Positions 7,667-15,480 of a DNA stretch of 64,000 nt are shown here, in pieces; within the stretch, counting starts at the first letter, position 1; every line of letters starts with the position of its first letter. The position numbers were made by a program, and so were the translations under genes. Source of the stretch: Mariprofundus micogutta (GTDB taxonomy: Bacteria > Pseudomonadota > Zetaproteobacteria > Mariprofundales > Mariprofundaceae); NCBI RefSeq assembly GCF_001895085.1, contig NZ_BDFD01000015.1, forward strand, positions 1 to 64,000, in the 5' to 3' direction. The notes beneath the pieces were generated by a model. The model did not search any database, was not told where the DNA came from, and was given only the letters and a program-made list of their open reading frames with translations.

Positions 7667-8293
7667 ATGGTTTCAATTCTACTGGTGGATGAACACGATA
7701 TGGTTCGTGCGGCTTTCAAACAGTTACTGGAAACCAGTGATGATTTTGAGGTGGTTGCTGAAGCATCCGGAGGGGAAGAAGCCTGCAGAAAATATATGCA
7801 GCATAACCCTGATGTTATTGTGCTGGATCTTTCCTTGCCCGGCACCAGTGGTTTGGCAACTCTGCGCAGGCTTGTTGCCAGAGATGAAAATATACATGTC
7901 ATTGTCCTGAGTCTGCATGATGATCCGCCTATTGTGGCACGAGCGCTCAAGTTGGGGGCGAAAGGTTTTGTCTCAAAATCTGCACCATTCCATGAATTAC
8001 AAACAGCTATCAGTGAAGTCTGTTCAGGCAGCCAATATATTGAAGAGCGACTACATACTGAGACGCAACAGATACTTCAGAATAAAAACCCGGCCAGTGT
8101 ACTGACAGATCGTGAATTTGAAGTGCTTACCATGCTGGCTGAAGGTAAATCAGTTGTGGAAATTTCGGACCTGCTACATCTCAGTTCCAAAACAGTGGGT
8201 GCACATCGCACAAGCATTATGAAGAAGCTCTACTTGAATAATAGTGCCGAGCTCGTGCGCGCAGCCATCTTGTGGGATATTATCAAACTGTAG
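7667..8293 (+). CDS. NarL/FixJ-type response regulator, GacA/UvrY-like
   Basis: The receiver domain (about 1-120) has the phosphoacceptor Asp in VIVLDLSLPGTSG and a conserved Lys in GFVSKSAPFHE. The LuxR-type helix-turn-helix follows at about 140-205, with LTDREFEVLTMLAEGKSVVE and LSSKTVGAHRTSIMKKL. I prefer the ATG at 7667, since GGAG lies nine bases upstream and the protein then begins MVSILLVDEHDMVRAAF, like GacA/UvrY. The frame is open from 7652. No kinase is adjacent. GacA-type regulators often drive CsrA-titrating RNAs, but no such target is evident here, so that role is not assumed. Confidence 0.85.
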   Translation: MVSILLVDEHDMVRAAFKQLLETSDDFEVVAEASGGEEACRKYMQHNPDVIVLDLSLPGTSGLATLRRLVARDENIHVIVLSLHDDPPIVARALKLGAKGFVSKSAPFHELQTAISEVCSGSQYIEERLHTETQQILQNKNPASVLTDREFEVLTMLAEGKSVVEISDLLHLSSKTVGAHRTSIMKKLYLNNSAELVRAAILWDIIKL

Positions 8294-8326
8294 GCGTCAG
8301 TCGGACTTAGGCTGGCGAGCAGGTGA

Positions 8327-9136
8327 TTAGCCCTGCAGGGCTTTTGCCGACAATGTGAAATCCCCGACATTATCAGGTAGTGATTGCAGAAGCAGGATGA
8401 AGTCACGGCTGCTTAGCGGCCCGACAGGCATGCTGTCTGCATCAGGCGCAATGAATGGAACCTGTTTGATGGCATGTTCATCCGGTTGCATTGTGATTGG
8501 TAGTTGCAGTGTATCCAGTATCTGGTCGGGTTGATGTTTTGCATACAGGGTAATTTCTACTTCGGGTACCAGTAGTTCGCATGAAAGCAGATTTCTCAGT
8601 TTGCCCCGAATGAGCAGAACTTTACTGCCGTCAGTTCGAACCACCCATTCAGGCTGCACGCTTTCAGGTACGATGAGCCAGTCTTTATCTCGTTGTTGAA
8701 CGGGTAAATTCAGGTTTATCAGCGTGCTTCTGAACCATCGATTATCCAGCCATTTGTCTTGCTGTATCAGGAAGCCTGCGAAAATGGTGGCAATGAGCAT
8801 CACCAGTAACCACGGCCACAGCTGTACCGTACTGCGCTGCGGTGGCGCTATTCTCAGCTCTGAATCGGGAACGGAATTCGTGTCTTGTACAGTCTCGCCC
8901 TGTGGTTGAAAGCCGTTCATTGCTGAACTTGCCAGTGACTTAACAAAAGGCGGAGTAGCGAATGTATTTTCGCTGTATTGCCATGCAGAGACGTTATTTT
9001 CAGTGTGGGTCTGATTCTTTTCGGCCTGGTGGGAAGGGGTGAATTTATTGCCGCAACGATGACAAAGTATCATCGATTCAGCGTTGTCAGTATCAATTTT
9101 GCACTGGTTGTGGCACTGAGGACATTGAATCTGCAT
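8327..9136 (-). CDS. MJ0042 zinc-finger and DUF3426 membrane protein
   Basis: An N-terminal zinc ribbon of the MJ0042 type, with paired cysteines in MQIQCPQCHNQC and ILCHRCGNKF, is followed by a low-complexity linker. One membrane helix (WPWLLVMLIATIFAGFLI) comes next, then a C-terminal DUF3426-like domain of about 130 residues, predicted periplasmic. I start it at the ATG at 9134-9136, because the MJ0042 domain normally opens the protein. The frame continues upstream to an ATG at 9247, which would add 37 unconvincing residues and overlap ftsE. Function is unknown. It is divergent from ftsEX. Confidence 0.75.
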   Translation of the reverse strand: MQIQCPQCHNQCKIDTDNAESMILCHRCGNKFTPSHQAEKNQTHTENNVSAWQYSENTFATPPFVKSLASSAMNGFQPQGETVQDTNSVPDSELRIAPPQRSTVQLWPWLLVMLIATIFAGFLIQQDKWLDNRWFRSTLINLNLPVQQRDKDWLIVPESVQPEWVVRTDGSKVLLIRGKLRNLLSCELLVPEVEITLYAKHQPDQILDTLQLPITMQPDEHAIKQVPFIAPDADSMPVGPLSSRDFILLLQSLPDNVGDFTLSAKALQG

Positions 9137-9245
9137 GGCGGCATGTTGAATGCTTATGTACTGTTTGTCAGCTGCATCTGTGGGAATCCAGTCGTTCTGT
9201 TTGCATGTGGTGACATTCACTGGATTCGAAGTTACCGTTTTCCGC

Positions 9246-9932
9246 ATGTCTTCAGAGCAGCCACTTATACATATGCAACGATTGATGTTGCGATACCCGA
9301 CCGGAAAAACAGCGCTTTCAGGTTTAACGCTGGATATCGAACAAGGGCAATTCGTCTATCTGGTTGGCGAGAGTGGGGCAGGGAAGTCTTCATTGCTGAA
9401 AATGTTGTATGGTGGTGTACGCCCGAGCTCCGGATTGCTGGTGACACAGCAGATTGATATGCGTGATGCAAGTGAGAGCCGGATTCGTGATATCAGACGT
9501 CGCACCGGCATTATTTTTCAGGATCACAAGTTACTGTTTTCACGCTGCGTGTTTGAGAATGTGGCTCTGCCACTGCGGGTTCAGGGCTGGAAAACTGAGC
9601 GTCTGATTCCTCGTGTGCGCAAAGTTTTGCAATACGTGGGTCTGGAGGATCGACTGTGGTCGTATCCGGAAGCCCTGTCCGGTGGTGAACAGCAGCGTGT
9701 GGCCATCGCCCGTGCCATGACCGCGAACCCTGCAGTCATTCTTGCCGATGAGCCGACGGGCAATCTGGATGTCGAGACGGCAAGGTCTGTTCTGGATTAT
9801 CTGATGGATTTAAACAAACAGGGGACAACTGTGATTATGGCTACCCATGATCTGCACCTGTTGAAATCACATCCGGGTCGTGTTGTGCAACTGCATGCAG
9901 GATCATTGGCGGGGGATTACAGTGAGTACTGA
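9246..9932 (+). CDS. ftsE: Cell division ATP-binding protein FtsE
   Basis: This is the ABC ATPase that, with FtsX, activates peptidoglycan hydrolysis at the division septum. Walker A is GESGAGKSS, the signature is [15 protein letters not shown], and Walker B is [12 protein letters not shown], all in normal order. The ATG at 9246 gives [20 protein letters not shown] and a family-length protein of 228 residues; there is no strong ribosome site, so the start is provisional. ftsX starts inside its last codons, so translation is coupled. Confidence 0.92.
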   Translation: MSSEQPLIHMQRLMLRYPTGKTALSGLTLDIEQGQFVYLVGESGAGKSSLLKMLYGGVRPSSGLLVTQQIDMRDASESRIRDIRRRTGIIFQDHKLLFSRCVFENVALPLRVQGWKTERLIPRVRKVLQYVGLEDRLWSYPEALSGGEQQRVAIARAMTANPAVILADEPTGNLDVETARSVLDYLMDLNKQGTTVIMATHDLHLLKSHPGRVVQLHAGSLAGDYSEY

Positions 9933-10803
9933 AATGATTCCCGATAAAATTAATCCAAGACTTCCCGGTGGTTTCAACCTGCCGCCGTTCGGAGTGCATC
10001 AGATACTGGCCCTGATTATCGTATGTATTTCGCTATGGGCTGTGGGTACATTATGGCTTGGCATGCAGGCTGCAAGCCAGTGGGTTGGCAGTTGGCAGGA
10101 TGATATCCATATCCACGTTTATATTGATGGAGAAAAGTCCGATATCACTAAATCTTTAGAGCAGGAACTTGCTTCTATTGCCCAGGTTTCATCGGTACGG
10201 CGAATTTCACAAGAGGAGGCTGCCCGCTGGATGCAGGAGTGGCTCACAGGTGGTGGACTGGAGCAGCATGAACTGGTTAAGCGGCTGCCTGTTACATTTG
10301 AACTGTCTTTAACGGATGAGAAGTCAGAGTTTTTATTTGCTGATATACGCGACACAGCTCGCCGTTTTGGTGCTCAGATCAATGAGGATGAAGTGAATCT
10401 GGCCCAGGTACATGATCTGCTCTCACAGGTGAGTTATCTGGCCTGGTTTGCCTCATTGATCCTTGCTATAGCCATGGCTTTAATTATCTCTAATACCCTG
10501 CGTATGACCTTACTGGCGCGTGCAGATGAGATTCATCTGATGCGATTACTTGGTGCAAAAGAGTGGTTTGTGCGTACGCCATTTATCCTTGAGGGTATGT
10601 TGCTGGGCGCAGGCGCAGGCGTACTAGCCTGGTTATTACTCTGGCCGGTAGTCCTTGGTGTTGGTGGCTGGATGGCCACTATGCAGGTAGATTTGAACGC
10701 CTGGGTATTGCTGCTGCCGCTGCTTTTCGGTGGTGGCATTGTGGGCACTTTGGGTGCTGTAATTGCAACTGCACGCGTGGTTTCAAGAGAAACATCAGTA
10801 TGA
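9922..10803 (+). CDS. ftsX: Cell division permease-like protein FtsX
   Basis: FtsX is the membrane partner of FtsE. A short cytoplasmic start leads to a first membrane helix (about 30-52), then a periplasmic domain of roughly 130 residues (about 55-185), then three C-terminal helices, matching the four-helix FtsX topology. The GTG at 9922 is chosen because GGGGG lies upstream at normal spacing and the frame overlaps the ftsE stop by 11 bases. The tRNA-Gln promoter begins 12 bases after its stop. Confidence 0.9.
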   Translation: MSTEMIPDKINPRLPGGFNLPPFGVHQILALIIVCISLWAVGTLWLGMQAASQWVGSWQDDIHIHVYIDGEKSDITKSLEQELASIAQVSSVRRISQEEAARWMQEWLTGGGLEQHELVKRLPVTFELSLTDEKSEFLFADIRDTARRFGAQINEDEVNLAQVHDLLSQVSYLAWFASLILAIAMALIISNTLRMTLLARADEIHLMRLLGAKEWFVRTPFILEGMLLGAGAGVLAWLLLWPVVLGVGGWMATMQVDLNAWVLLLPLLFGGGIVGTLGAVIATARVVSRETSV

Positions 10804-10815
10804 TTCGCGAAACAT

Positions 10816-10844
10816 TTGACGAACTCATCTGATATTATTAAGGT
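10816..10844 (+). promoter_or_regulatory. Promoter of tRNA-Gln
   Basis: TTGACG at 10816-10821 and TAAGGT at 10839-10844 are separated by 17 bases, followed by a GC-rich stretch (GCGCGCC) before the tRNA. A GC-rich discriminator is typical of stable-RNA promoters under growth-rate control. Confidence 0.55.
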
Positions 10845-10858
10845 GCGCGCCTCTTCAT

Positions 10859-10932
10859 TGGGGGATCGTCTAATGGTAGGACAGCGGTCTCTGACACCGT
10901 CAATCGTGGTTCGAATCCACGTCCCCCAGCCA
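10859..10932 (+). tRNA. tRNA-Gln (anticodon CTG)
   Basis: The 74 bases form a full cloverleaf. The acceptor TGGGGGA pairs with TCCCCCA. The anticodon stem GCGGT/ACCGT encloses loop CTCTGAC with anticodon CTG, and the T-arm GTGG-TTCGAAT-CCAC is normal. Discriminator G and CCA are encoded. It reads glutamine codon CAG and resembles E. coli tRNA-Gln in its weak first acceptor pair. Confidence 0.96.
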
Positions 10933-10937
10933 GACAT

Positions 10938-10971
10938 AAAAAAAGGGTCCCTTGTGGGCCCTTTTTTTATG
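10938..10971 (+). terminator. Terminator of tRNA-Gln
   Basis: AGGGTCCC and GGGCCCT form a stem with a short loop, preceded by A6 and followed by T7, six bases after the tRNA CCA. Confidence 0.88.
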
Positions 10972-11012
10972 TCTGCTTATGGAACTCACCCTTACAGGGC
11001 GCTTAATGCGTG

Positions 11013-11034
11013 CAATGCTGCTGTTGCAGCATTG
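11013..11034. repeat. Perfect 9-bp inverted repeat of unknown role
   Basis: CAATGCTGC and GCAGCATTG are exact complements separated by TGTT. No T-tract follows on either strand, so it is not an obvious terminator. It sits in the 140-base gap between the tRNA-Gln terminator and the small minus-strand peptide gene. Apart from this dyad I see nothing in that gap. Confidence 0.5.
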
Positions 11035-11113
11035 TCGATATAATCCAATCCCCCTGAAATGGTGAAATCAATTATTGTTTATTGGAGGGAATGAACAGTT
11101 CTCTTCCCATTGA

Positions 11114-11185
11114 TTAAATCAAAGATGAGATGATCCCGTAAATGATTACCAGTACCACGATTTCAATAAACAGAAGACGATTCAT
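11114..11185 (-). CDS. 23-residue single-span membrane peptide
   Basis: An ATG at 11183-11185 preceded by AGGAG encodes MNRLLFIEIVVLVIIYGIIS and then SLI. Almost the whole peptide is one hydrophobic helix. Its size and MN-x-L start resemble the peptide gene at 2495-2590. It stands alone between the tRNA-Gln gene and the thioesterase. Very short frames can arise by chance, but the ribosome site and hydrophobic design support a real gene. Confidence 0.45.
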   Translation of the reverse strand: MNRLLFIEIVVLVIIYGIISSLI

Positions 11186-11399
11186 TGACCTGACTCCTCT
11201 GAATGCAGTTCGAACTTATGCCATGAAGCTGAACTCAAGTCTCAGAATAAGCCAAAGAGACGATGTTCGCCAGCGTTGACTCACTTCATTCGTAAACAGG
11301 TATTCAGGCTGAAGAGCTTGAATCACTCCCCCTCAACATGAACATCTTTTAACCCGTAGTTAACCCATTCATTAAGACACCACGGCTATTGTCCGCGTT

Positions 11400-11483
11400 G
11401 TCCGGCACTATTCCTCCCTCCCCTCCCTAGTGTTTCGTGCCGGATACTGGGCCCTGGCATCTGCCGGGGCCTTTTTCTTTTTA
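11400..11483 (+). ncRNA. Candidate small RNA: C-rich-loop hairpin followed by a terminator (copy a)
   Basis: TCCGGCAC (11401-11408) pairs with GTGCCGGA (11437-11444), enclosing a loop with CCTCCCTCCCCTCCCT. An alternative inner stem CACTA/TAGTG exposes the same C-rich run. Four bases later a strong Rho-independent terminator follows (GGCCCTGGCA/TGCCGGGGCC at 11450-11471, then T5CT5). No plus-strand gene lies upstream after the tRNA terminator, so the RNA would need its own promoter, which I could not place. From 11186 to 11400 I see nothing else. The loop could pair with Shine-Dalgarno sequences. Confidence 0.5.
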
Positions 11484-11510
11484 CACTGGTCACGGAAAAT
11501 AAGTCGTCGT

Positions 11511-11960
11511 TTACGGAATATTCTGAATCTGGTCGCGCAAAGCTTGAAGTCGTTTCTGCAGCAGCTTTTCTGTATCCGTTTCAGCCAAAATATCCGGCAC
11601 CGGCTGTGGTTGTTTGTTATCATTGATAGCTGCGAATACAAATACAGCATCCATGATAGACTGGTTTTCTACAGCGGAGTTCACTTCGACAGCAACCCAT
11701 ATACTGGTTCTGCCTGTGAGACCAACAGTGGCAGAGAAAATAATCTCTTCACCCGGATGAGCAGCGCGGTGAAATTGAGTTCGGTGCACGGCACGGGTCA
11801 GGCATATATGCTGGGTGAGTTTTTGAGCAGCGCAATATGCGTTTTCATCGCAGAGCGTGAGCAGCCGCCCTCCATGCATGATTCCATATTGATTCAAATC
11901 AGTTTTGCTGACTGTATAAGCATGCGTAAACCGGGTTTGCTTCATAGTAAATATGTGCAT
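11511..11960 (-). CDS. Hotdog-fold acyl-CoA thioesterase
   Basis: This 149-residue protein is of the YciA/BFIT-like acyl-CoA thioester hydrolase group. The region MHGGRLLTLCDENAYCAA matches the hotdog catalytic segment, with Asp in the usual place, and THAYTV and GEEIIFSATV fit the fold. It probably releases CoA from short or medium acyl groups in the cytoplasm; the substrate is unknown. The start at 11960 lacks a strong ribosome site, and the ATG at 11945 is an alternative. It is divergent from the cyclase gene. Confidence 0.75.
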   Translation of the reverse strand: MHIFTMKQTRFTHAYTVSKTDLNQYGIMHGGRLLTLCDENAYCAAQKLTQHICLTRAVHRTQFHRAAHPGEEIIFSATVGLTGRTSIWVAVEVNSAVENQSIMDAVFVFAAINDNKQPQPVPDILAETDTEKLLQKRLQALRDQIQNIP

Positions 11961-11996
11961 GAATGTAATCTATCCGTTTGCTTCCGGGATTGGAAT

Positions 11997-12011
11997 TGGC
12001 ATAGCTATTGC
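11997..12011 (+). promoter_or_regulatory. Sigma-54-type promoter of the cyclase gene
   Basis: TGGCATAGCTATTGC has the -24 GG and -12 GC ten bases apart and matches the consensus TGGCAC-N5-TTGC in all but one defined base. The predicted start is near 12023, 25 bases before the cyclase ATG. Confidence 0.6.
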
Positions 12012-12047
12012 TGACCTTCATTTATTCGGGATGTTCGGGAGTTACAG

Positions 12048-12707
12048 ATGAGCAGCAGCCACGCCATATTGCCGGTTGAAATGTTTTTGCCACGCGAAAC
12101 AATTGCGTTGATAGATCAGTATGGTGCCAAATTCCCTCACGATCTTGCCCTGGAGCAGGATATGACCGTTGTTTTCAGTGATATGCGCGGTTTTACCGAA
12201 CTGGCTGAGCTGTATGAGCCGCAGGAGGTGTATGCAGCCATCAATGCCAGCCTTGCAATACAGGTGAAAAGTATTCATGCGTTTGGTGGCAGCGTGAATA
12301 AATTTCTTGGTGATGGCCTGCTGGCTTGCTTTGCCGGTGAGGGGAAGAGTGAACGCGCATTGGCATGCGTGGCAGAATTGCTCAAGCTCTTGCCTGAACA
12401 TGAAGGACTGTTACTGCCATGCAAGGTGGGTTTTGGTATCAATAGTGGAAAGATTCTATTCGGTGTTTTGGGTGATGAAGACCGATGGGAGTACACGGTC
12501 GTTGGTGATGTCGCGAATACCGCGGCACGATTGTGTGGTATTGCCTTGCCGTTTCAAGCGCTTATGACTGAGCATGTTGTTGCGGATATTTCAGGCCATA
12601 GCAAAGATCGATATTGTTCGTTTCTTGGTCCGCAGCTGTTTAAGGGAAAAAAGAAGGCTGTTGATCTTTATGAGGTGCGTACTGATTCAGGGGCTGAGCC
12701 GGGCTGA
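12048..12707 (+). CDS. Class III adenylate/guanylate cyclase domain protein
   Basis: This 219-residue soluble protein is made almost entirely of a class III cyclase homology domain. The first metal Asp is in VVFSDMRGFTELAE, the second in NKFLGDGLLACFAG, and the Asn/Arg pair of the active site in VVGDVANTAARLCG. The Lys in VNKFLGD is the residue that selects ATP in adenylate cyclases, so cAMP is the likely product, though this is not certain. No sensor domain or membrane segment is attached, so regulation may be transcriptional, through the sigma-54-type site just upstream. A GGGAG ribosome site precedes the ATG. Confidence 0.82.
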   Translation: MSSSHAILPVEMFLPRETIALIDQYGAKFPHDLALEQDMTVVFSDMRGFTELAELYEPQEVYAAINASLAIQVKSIHAFGGSVNKFLGDGLLACFAGEGKSERALACVAELLKLLPEHEGLLLPCKVGFGINSGKILFGVLGDEDRWEYTVVGDVANTAARLCGIALPFQALMTEHVVADISGHSKDRYCSFLGPQLFKGKKKAVDLYEVRTDSGAEPG

Positions 12708-12760
12708 TTCACGGTTCAGATTCCCATCGAATAAGCTGTGATCTACTGCTACACTCCGGC

Positions 12761-13318
12761 GTGATGAAGCATGTTTTGCAATGTAAACAGTTAAAGTTTC
12801 TATCTGTTCTGGTAGTTGTTCTTCTGACTGCCTTGTCCACTGCATATGCTGAGGAAACTGGTGACATGCAGATTCGTATGGATCAGCAGATCGTATATTG
12901 CGATGCCACCCTGAACAAAGATGAAGAAGCATTTTCCCACCTGCTGAAGGATGGGATTCCAGTCACGACGGTATGGAAGATTAAGGTGAGCAAGCTGCGG
13001 GACTACTGGCTGAACAAAAAAATTGCCGAGATTGTGGTGACTCATCGTGTAAATCCGGATCTGCTTTCCCGGAGCTGGATGCTGATTGATGAGACCAGTG
13101 GTATTTCCAGACGCGTTTATTCAATGGCTGAGGTTTATCATTTTCTTTCACGTCTGGAAAATTTCTCTGTGCTGGATCGCAGTCTGTTGCTTGATCATGA
13201 GATGTATCAGATGTCTGTGGTAGTGGCCATCAAACACGGGGAGATCAATGAAGCCTGGTGGGCAGGTTTGTGGGAGTCGGTTGATCTGGAATTGAATAAG
13301 GAATTCAGTCAGCCATGA
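12761..13318 (+). CDS. DUF4390 exported protein upstream of ntrY
   Basis: The 185-residue protein has a signal peptide (hydrophobic 13-30, ending STAYA-EE) and a mature beta-rich domain of the DUF4390 family. Members usually sit directly before an NtrY-like kinase, as here, where the stop overlaps the ntrY ATG by four bases (ATGA). This suggests a periplasmic partner of the sensor, but the function is not established. The first codon could be either of the adjacent ATGs at 12761 and 12764. Confidence 0.8.
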   Translation: MMKHVLQCKQLKFLSVLVVVLLTALSTAYAEETGDMQIRMDQQIVYCDATLNKDEEAFSHLLKDGIPVTTVWKIKVSKLRDYWLNKKIAEIVVTHRVNPDLLSRSWMLIDETSGISRRVYSMAEVYHFLSRLENFSVLDRSLLLDHEMYQMSVVVAIKHGEINEAWWAGLWESVDLELNKEFSQP

Positions 13319-15480
13319 GCCGGATTGGTTTTATGAGATTGATTCCTTTAATCATGTCTGCTGTTTTGCTGATGATTACGGTGATGTTATGGCCAGAAAA
13401 AGATGCAGACGGCGGTTTGCTGGCCTGGATCAATGTGATTCTGATGCTGGTACTTTCCCTGGTGCTGCTTCAATACGGCGTACGTTTATTAAGAGAGCGA
13501 TCAGAGCCTGCAGCCGGTTCACGGTTAAGAGCCAAGCTGGTGATAGGGCTGGTAGGCATGTTGCTGATTCCATCAGCTGTTATTCAGTTGGCTGCATCCC
13601 AGATGGTTGAGCGAGGCATGGACGTCTGGTTCGATGTGCGGGTAGATACACTGCTGGATCGGGCCTTGAATCTGGCGCAGGGATTTTATGCGCGTGTCGA
13701 AACAGATATGAAGCGTGACATGTTCAATTATATTTCCGATGCAACACTGGTAGCTGCTGCCAGCGGCAGCCTTGATTACCGTTCGATAAATAATTACCTG
13801 GCTGAAATCAGGGCAGTGGAAGATTGGCAGAAAGTAGAACTATTCGATATCAATGAAAGATTGGTCGGTGGTGTACAAGAAGGGGAACTCAGTTCACTGC
13901 AGGCAGCTCCGCTATCAGATTCAGCACGTCTGTCCATGCGTCTGGGGCGCGTGGCTACTGAGCTAGTTACACGCAAGGATGGTGAAGTCGCTGTAGCGTA
14001 TGGTCCTTTGATCGGTGCAGCATCTGTGGTCGGTCTTTTACGTGTGGAGATGAATCTTCCGGCCGGTGTGATTCAGAATGCCCGCGCTGTGGAGTCGGAT
14101 TATCGCAATTACCGCGAGCTTGAACACAACCGACAATCGATTGCTGCGACATTCACTCATGCCATGCTATTCGTTACGCTGCTTGTTTTGCTGGTTGCCG
14201 GCCTGTTCGGGCTGTTATTTGCACGCAGATTGACCGCTCCGATCGGAGATTTGGCGCAGGCATTGCGACGTGTGACTGAAGGTGATCTGGACGTGGTGAT
14301 CTCCGAGTCATCACAGGATGAACTGGGGTCACTGGCACGATCATTTAACGAAATGGCCAATCGTCTGAAATTGAATGTAGAAGCGATTGAGAAGGCTCAG
14401 AAAGATCTGACCAAAGCTTTGGAAAATTCCAGGCAGCGGCAATATGTGCTTGAATCCTTGCTTGCCAATCTGCACACCGGTGTGATCCTGGTGGATGCGG
14501 AAGGGCGGGTGAGACTGCTCAATCAGGCTGTGCGTGATATTTTACATTTGCCGGGCAACTGGGTGCCAAGCGTGGATATTTTGCAGGCTAGTCAGGGCAG
14601 CTTGCATGATGTTGGTGATTTTTATGACGAGCTGAGACATCAACAGGAAGATCACCTGCAGCGGGAGTTTGATGTAGATCTGCCGCATGGCAAGAGTGTG
14701 CATCTGTTGGCGCGAGGTGCCCGTTTGAGTGCAACAGCCTCCACCTCATTTTCGGGTTATCTGCTGGTGATTGATGATATTTCTGATCTGGCTGAGGCAC
14801 AGAGAAACAAGGCCTGGGCTGAAGTTGCCCGTCGTCTGGCACATGAAATCAAGAATCCGTTGACACCTATCAAGCTTTCAGCTGAAAGATTGCAGCGCAG
14901 ATTCCGGGCTCAGGTTGATGATGAAACCGTATTTGATGTCTGTACCCAGGCAATCATTACTCAGGTGGAACGATTGCAGCGTCTGATTGCTGATTTTTCA
15001 ACGCTGGCCCGAATGCCGCAGCCGAAAATGCGCGATGTTTCAGTCGATGGCTTGTTAAAAGAGATGGAAGAGCTGTTTAATGGTTACAAACGTATTGACG
15101 TAAGCATTGTTGATGCAGGATGGACATGTCATTGCGATCCTGATCAGGTGCGTCAGGTATTGATAAATCTGATGGATAATGCTCTTTCCGCGACGGAAAG
15201 TACCAGTGGCAAAACAGTGCGCATGTATTCACGAGTGAATGAAGATCATGCAGAGTGGCATGTTGAGGATGATGGAGAAGGCATTGATTCCGCTTCGGTT
15301 TCGCAACTGTTTGAAGCATACTATTCAACCAAGGCCAGTGGTTCAGGTCTGGGCTTGGCAATTGCTAAAAGGATTGCCGAAGATCACGGGGGCGAGTTGA
15401 AGCTGATATCAAATGCTAAACCGACACATTTCTGTCTGCGTTTGCCCAGACAATGTCTGGAAACAGAGGAGGCATCATGA
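13315..15480 (+). CDS. ntrY: NtrY-family sensor histidine kinase
   Basis: This 721-residue membrane kinase is predicted to phosphorylate the adjacent NtrX. Two to three N-terminal helices (to about residue 95) precede a periplasmic region of about 180 residues. A fourth helix (about 283-305), a HAMP segment, a PAS-like domain (about 375-490) and the HisKA motif LAHEIKNPLTPIKLSAER follow. The ATPase boxes end it (NLMDNALSATE, DDGEGI, GSGLGLAIAKRI). NtrYX systems respond to nitrogen, redox or envelope signals; which applies here is unknown. It overlaps both neighbours by four bases. Confidence 0.88.
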   Translation: MSRIGFMRLIPLIMSAVLLMITVMLWPEKDADGGLLAWINVILMLVLSLVLLQYGVRLLRERSEPAAGSRLRAKLVIGLVGMLLIPSAVIQLAASQMVERGMDVWFDVRVDTLLDRALNLAQGFYARVETDMKRDMFNYISDATLVAAASGSLDYRSINNYLAEIRAVEDWQKVELFDINERLVGGVQEGELSSLQAAPLSDSARLSMRLGRVATELVTRKDGEVAVAYGPLIGAASVVGLLRVEMNLPAGVIQNARAVESDYRNYRELEHNRQSIAATFTHAMLFVTLLVLLVAGLFGLLFARRLTAPIGDLAQALRRVTEGDLDVVISESSQDELGSLARSFNEMANRLKLNVEAIEKAQKDLTKALENSRQRQYVLESLLANLHTGVILVDAEGRVRLLNQAVRDILHLPGNWVPSVDILQASQGSLHDVGDFYDELRHQQEDHLQREFDVDLPHGKSVHLLARGARLSATASTSFSGYLLVIDDISDLAEAQRNKAWAEVARRLAHEIKNPLTPIKLSAERLQRRFRAQVDDETVFDVCTQAIITQVERLQRLIADFSTLARMPQPKMRDVSVDGLLKEMEELFNGYKRIDVSIVDAGWTCHCDPDQVRQVLINLMDNALSATESTSGKTVRMYSRVNEDHAEWHVEDDGEGIDSASVSQLFEAYYSTKASGSGLGLAIAKRIAEDHGGELKLISNAKPTHFCLRLPRQCLETEEAS

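Noticed and set aside
8978-9457. 159-codon plus-strand frame spanning the zinc-ribbon gene and ftsE start
   Set aside because: It runs out of frame through both genes and has no domain; ftsE motifs lie in another frame.
10971-11045. 24-codon frame after the tRNA-Gln terminator
   Set aside because: It starts inside the terminator T-tract and has no ribosome site.
12042-12401. 119-codon minus-strand frame over the cyclase
   Set aside because: The plus-strand frame has all cyclase catalytic motifs; the antisense frame has none and no ribosome site.
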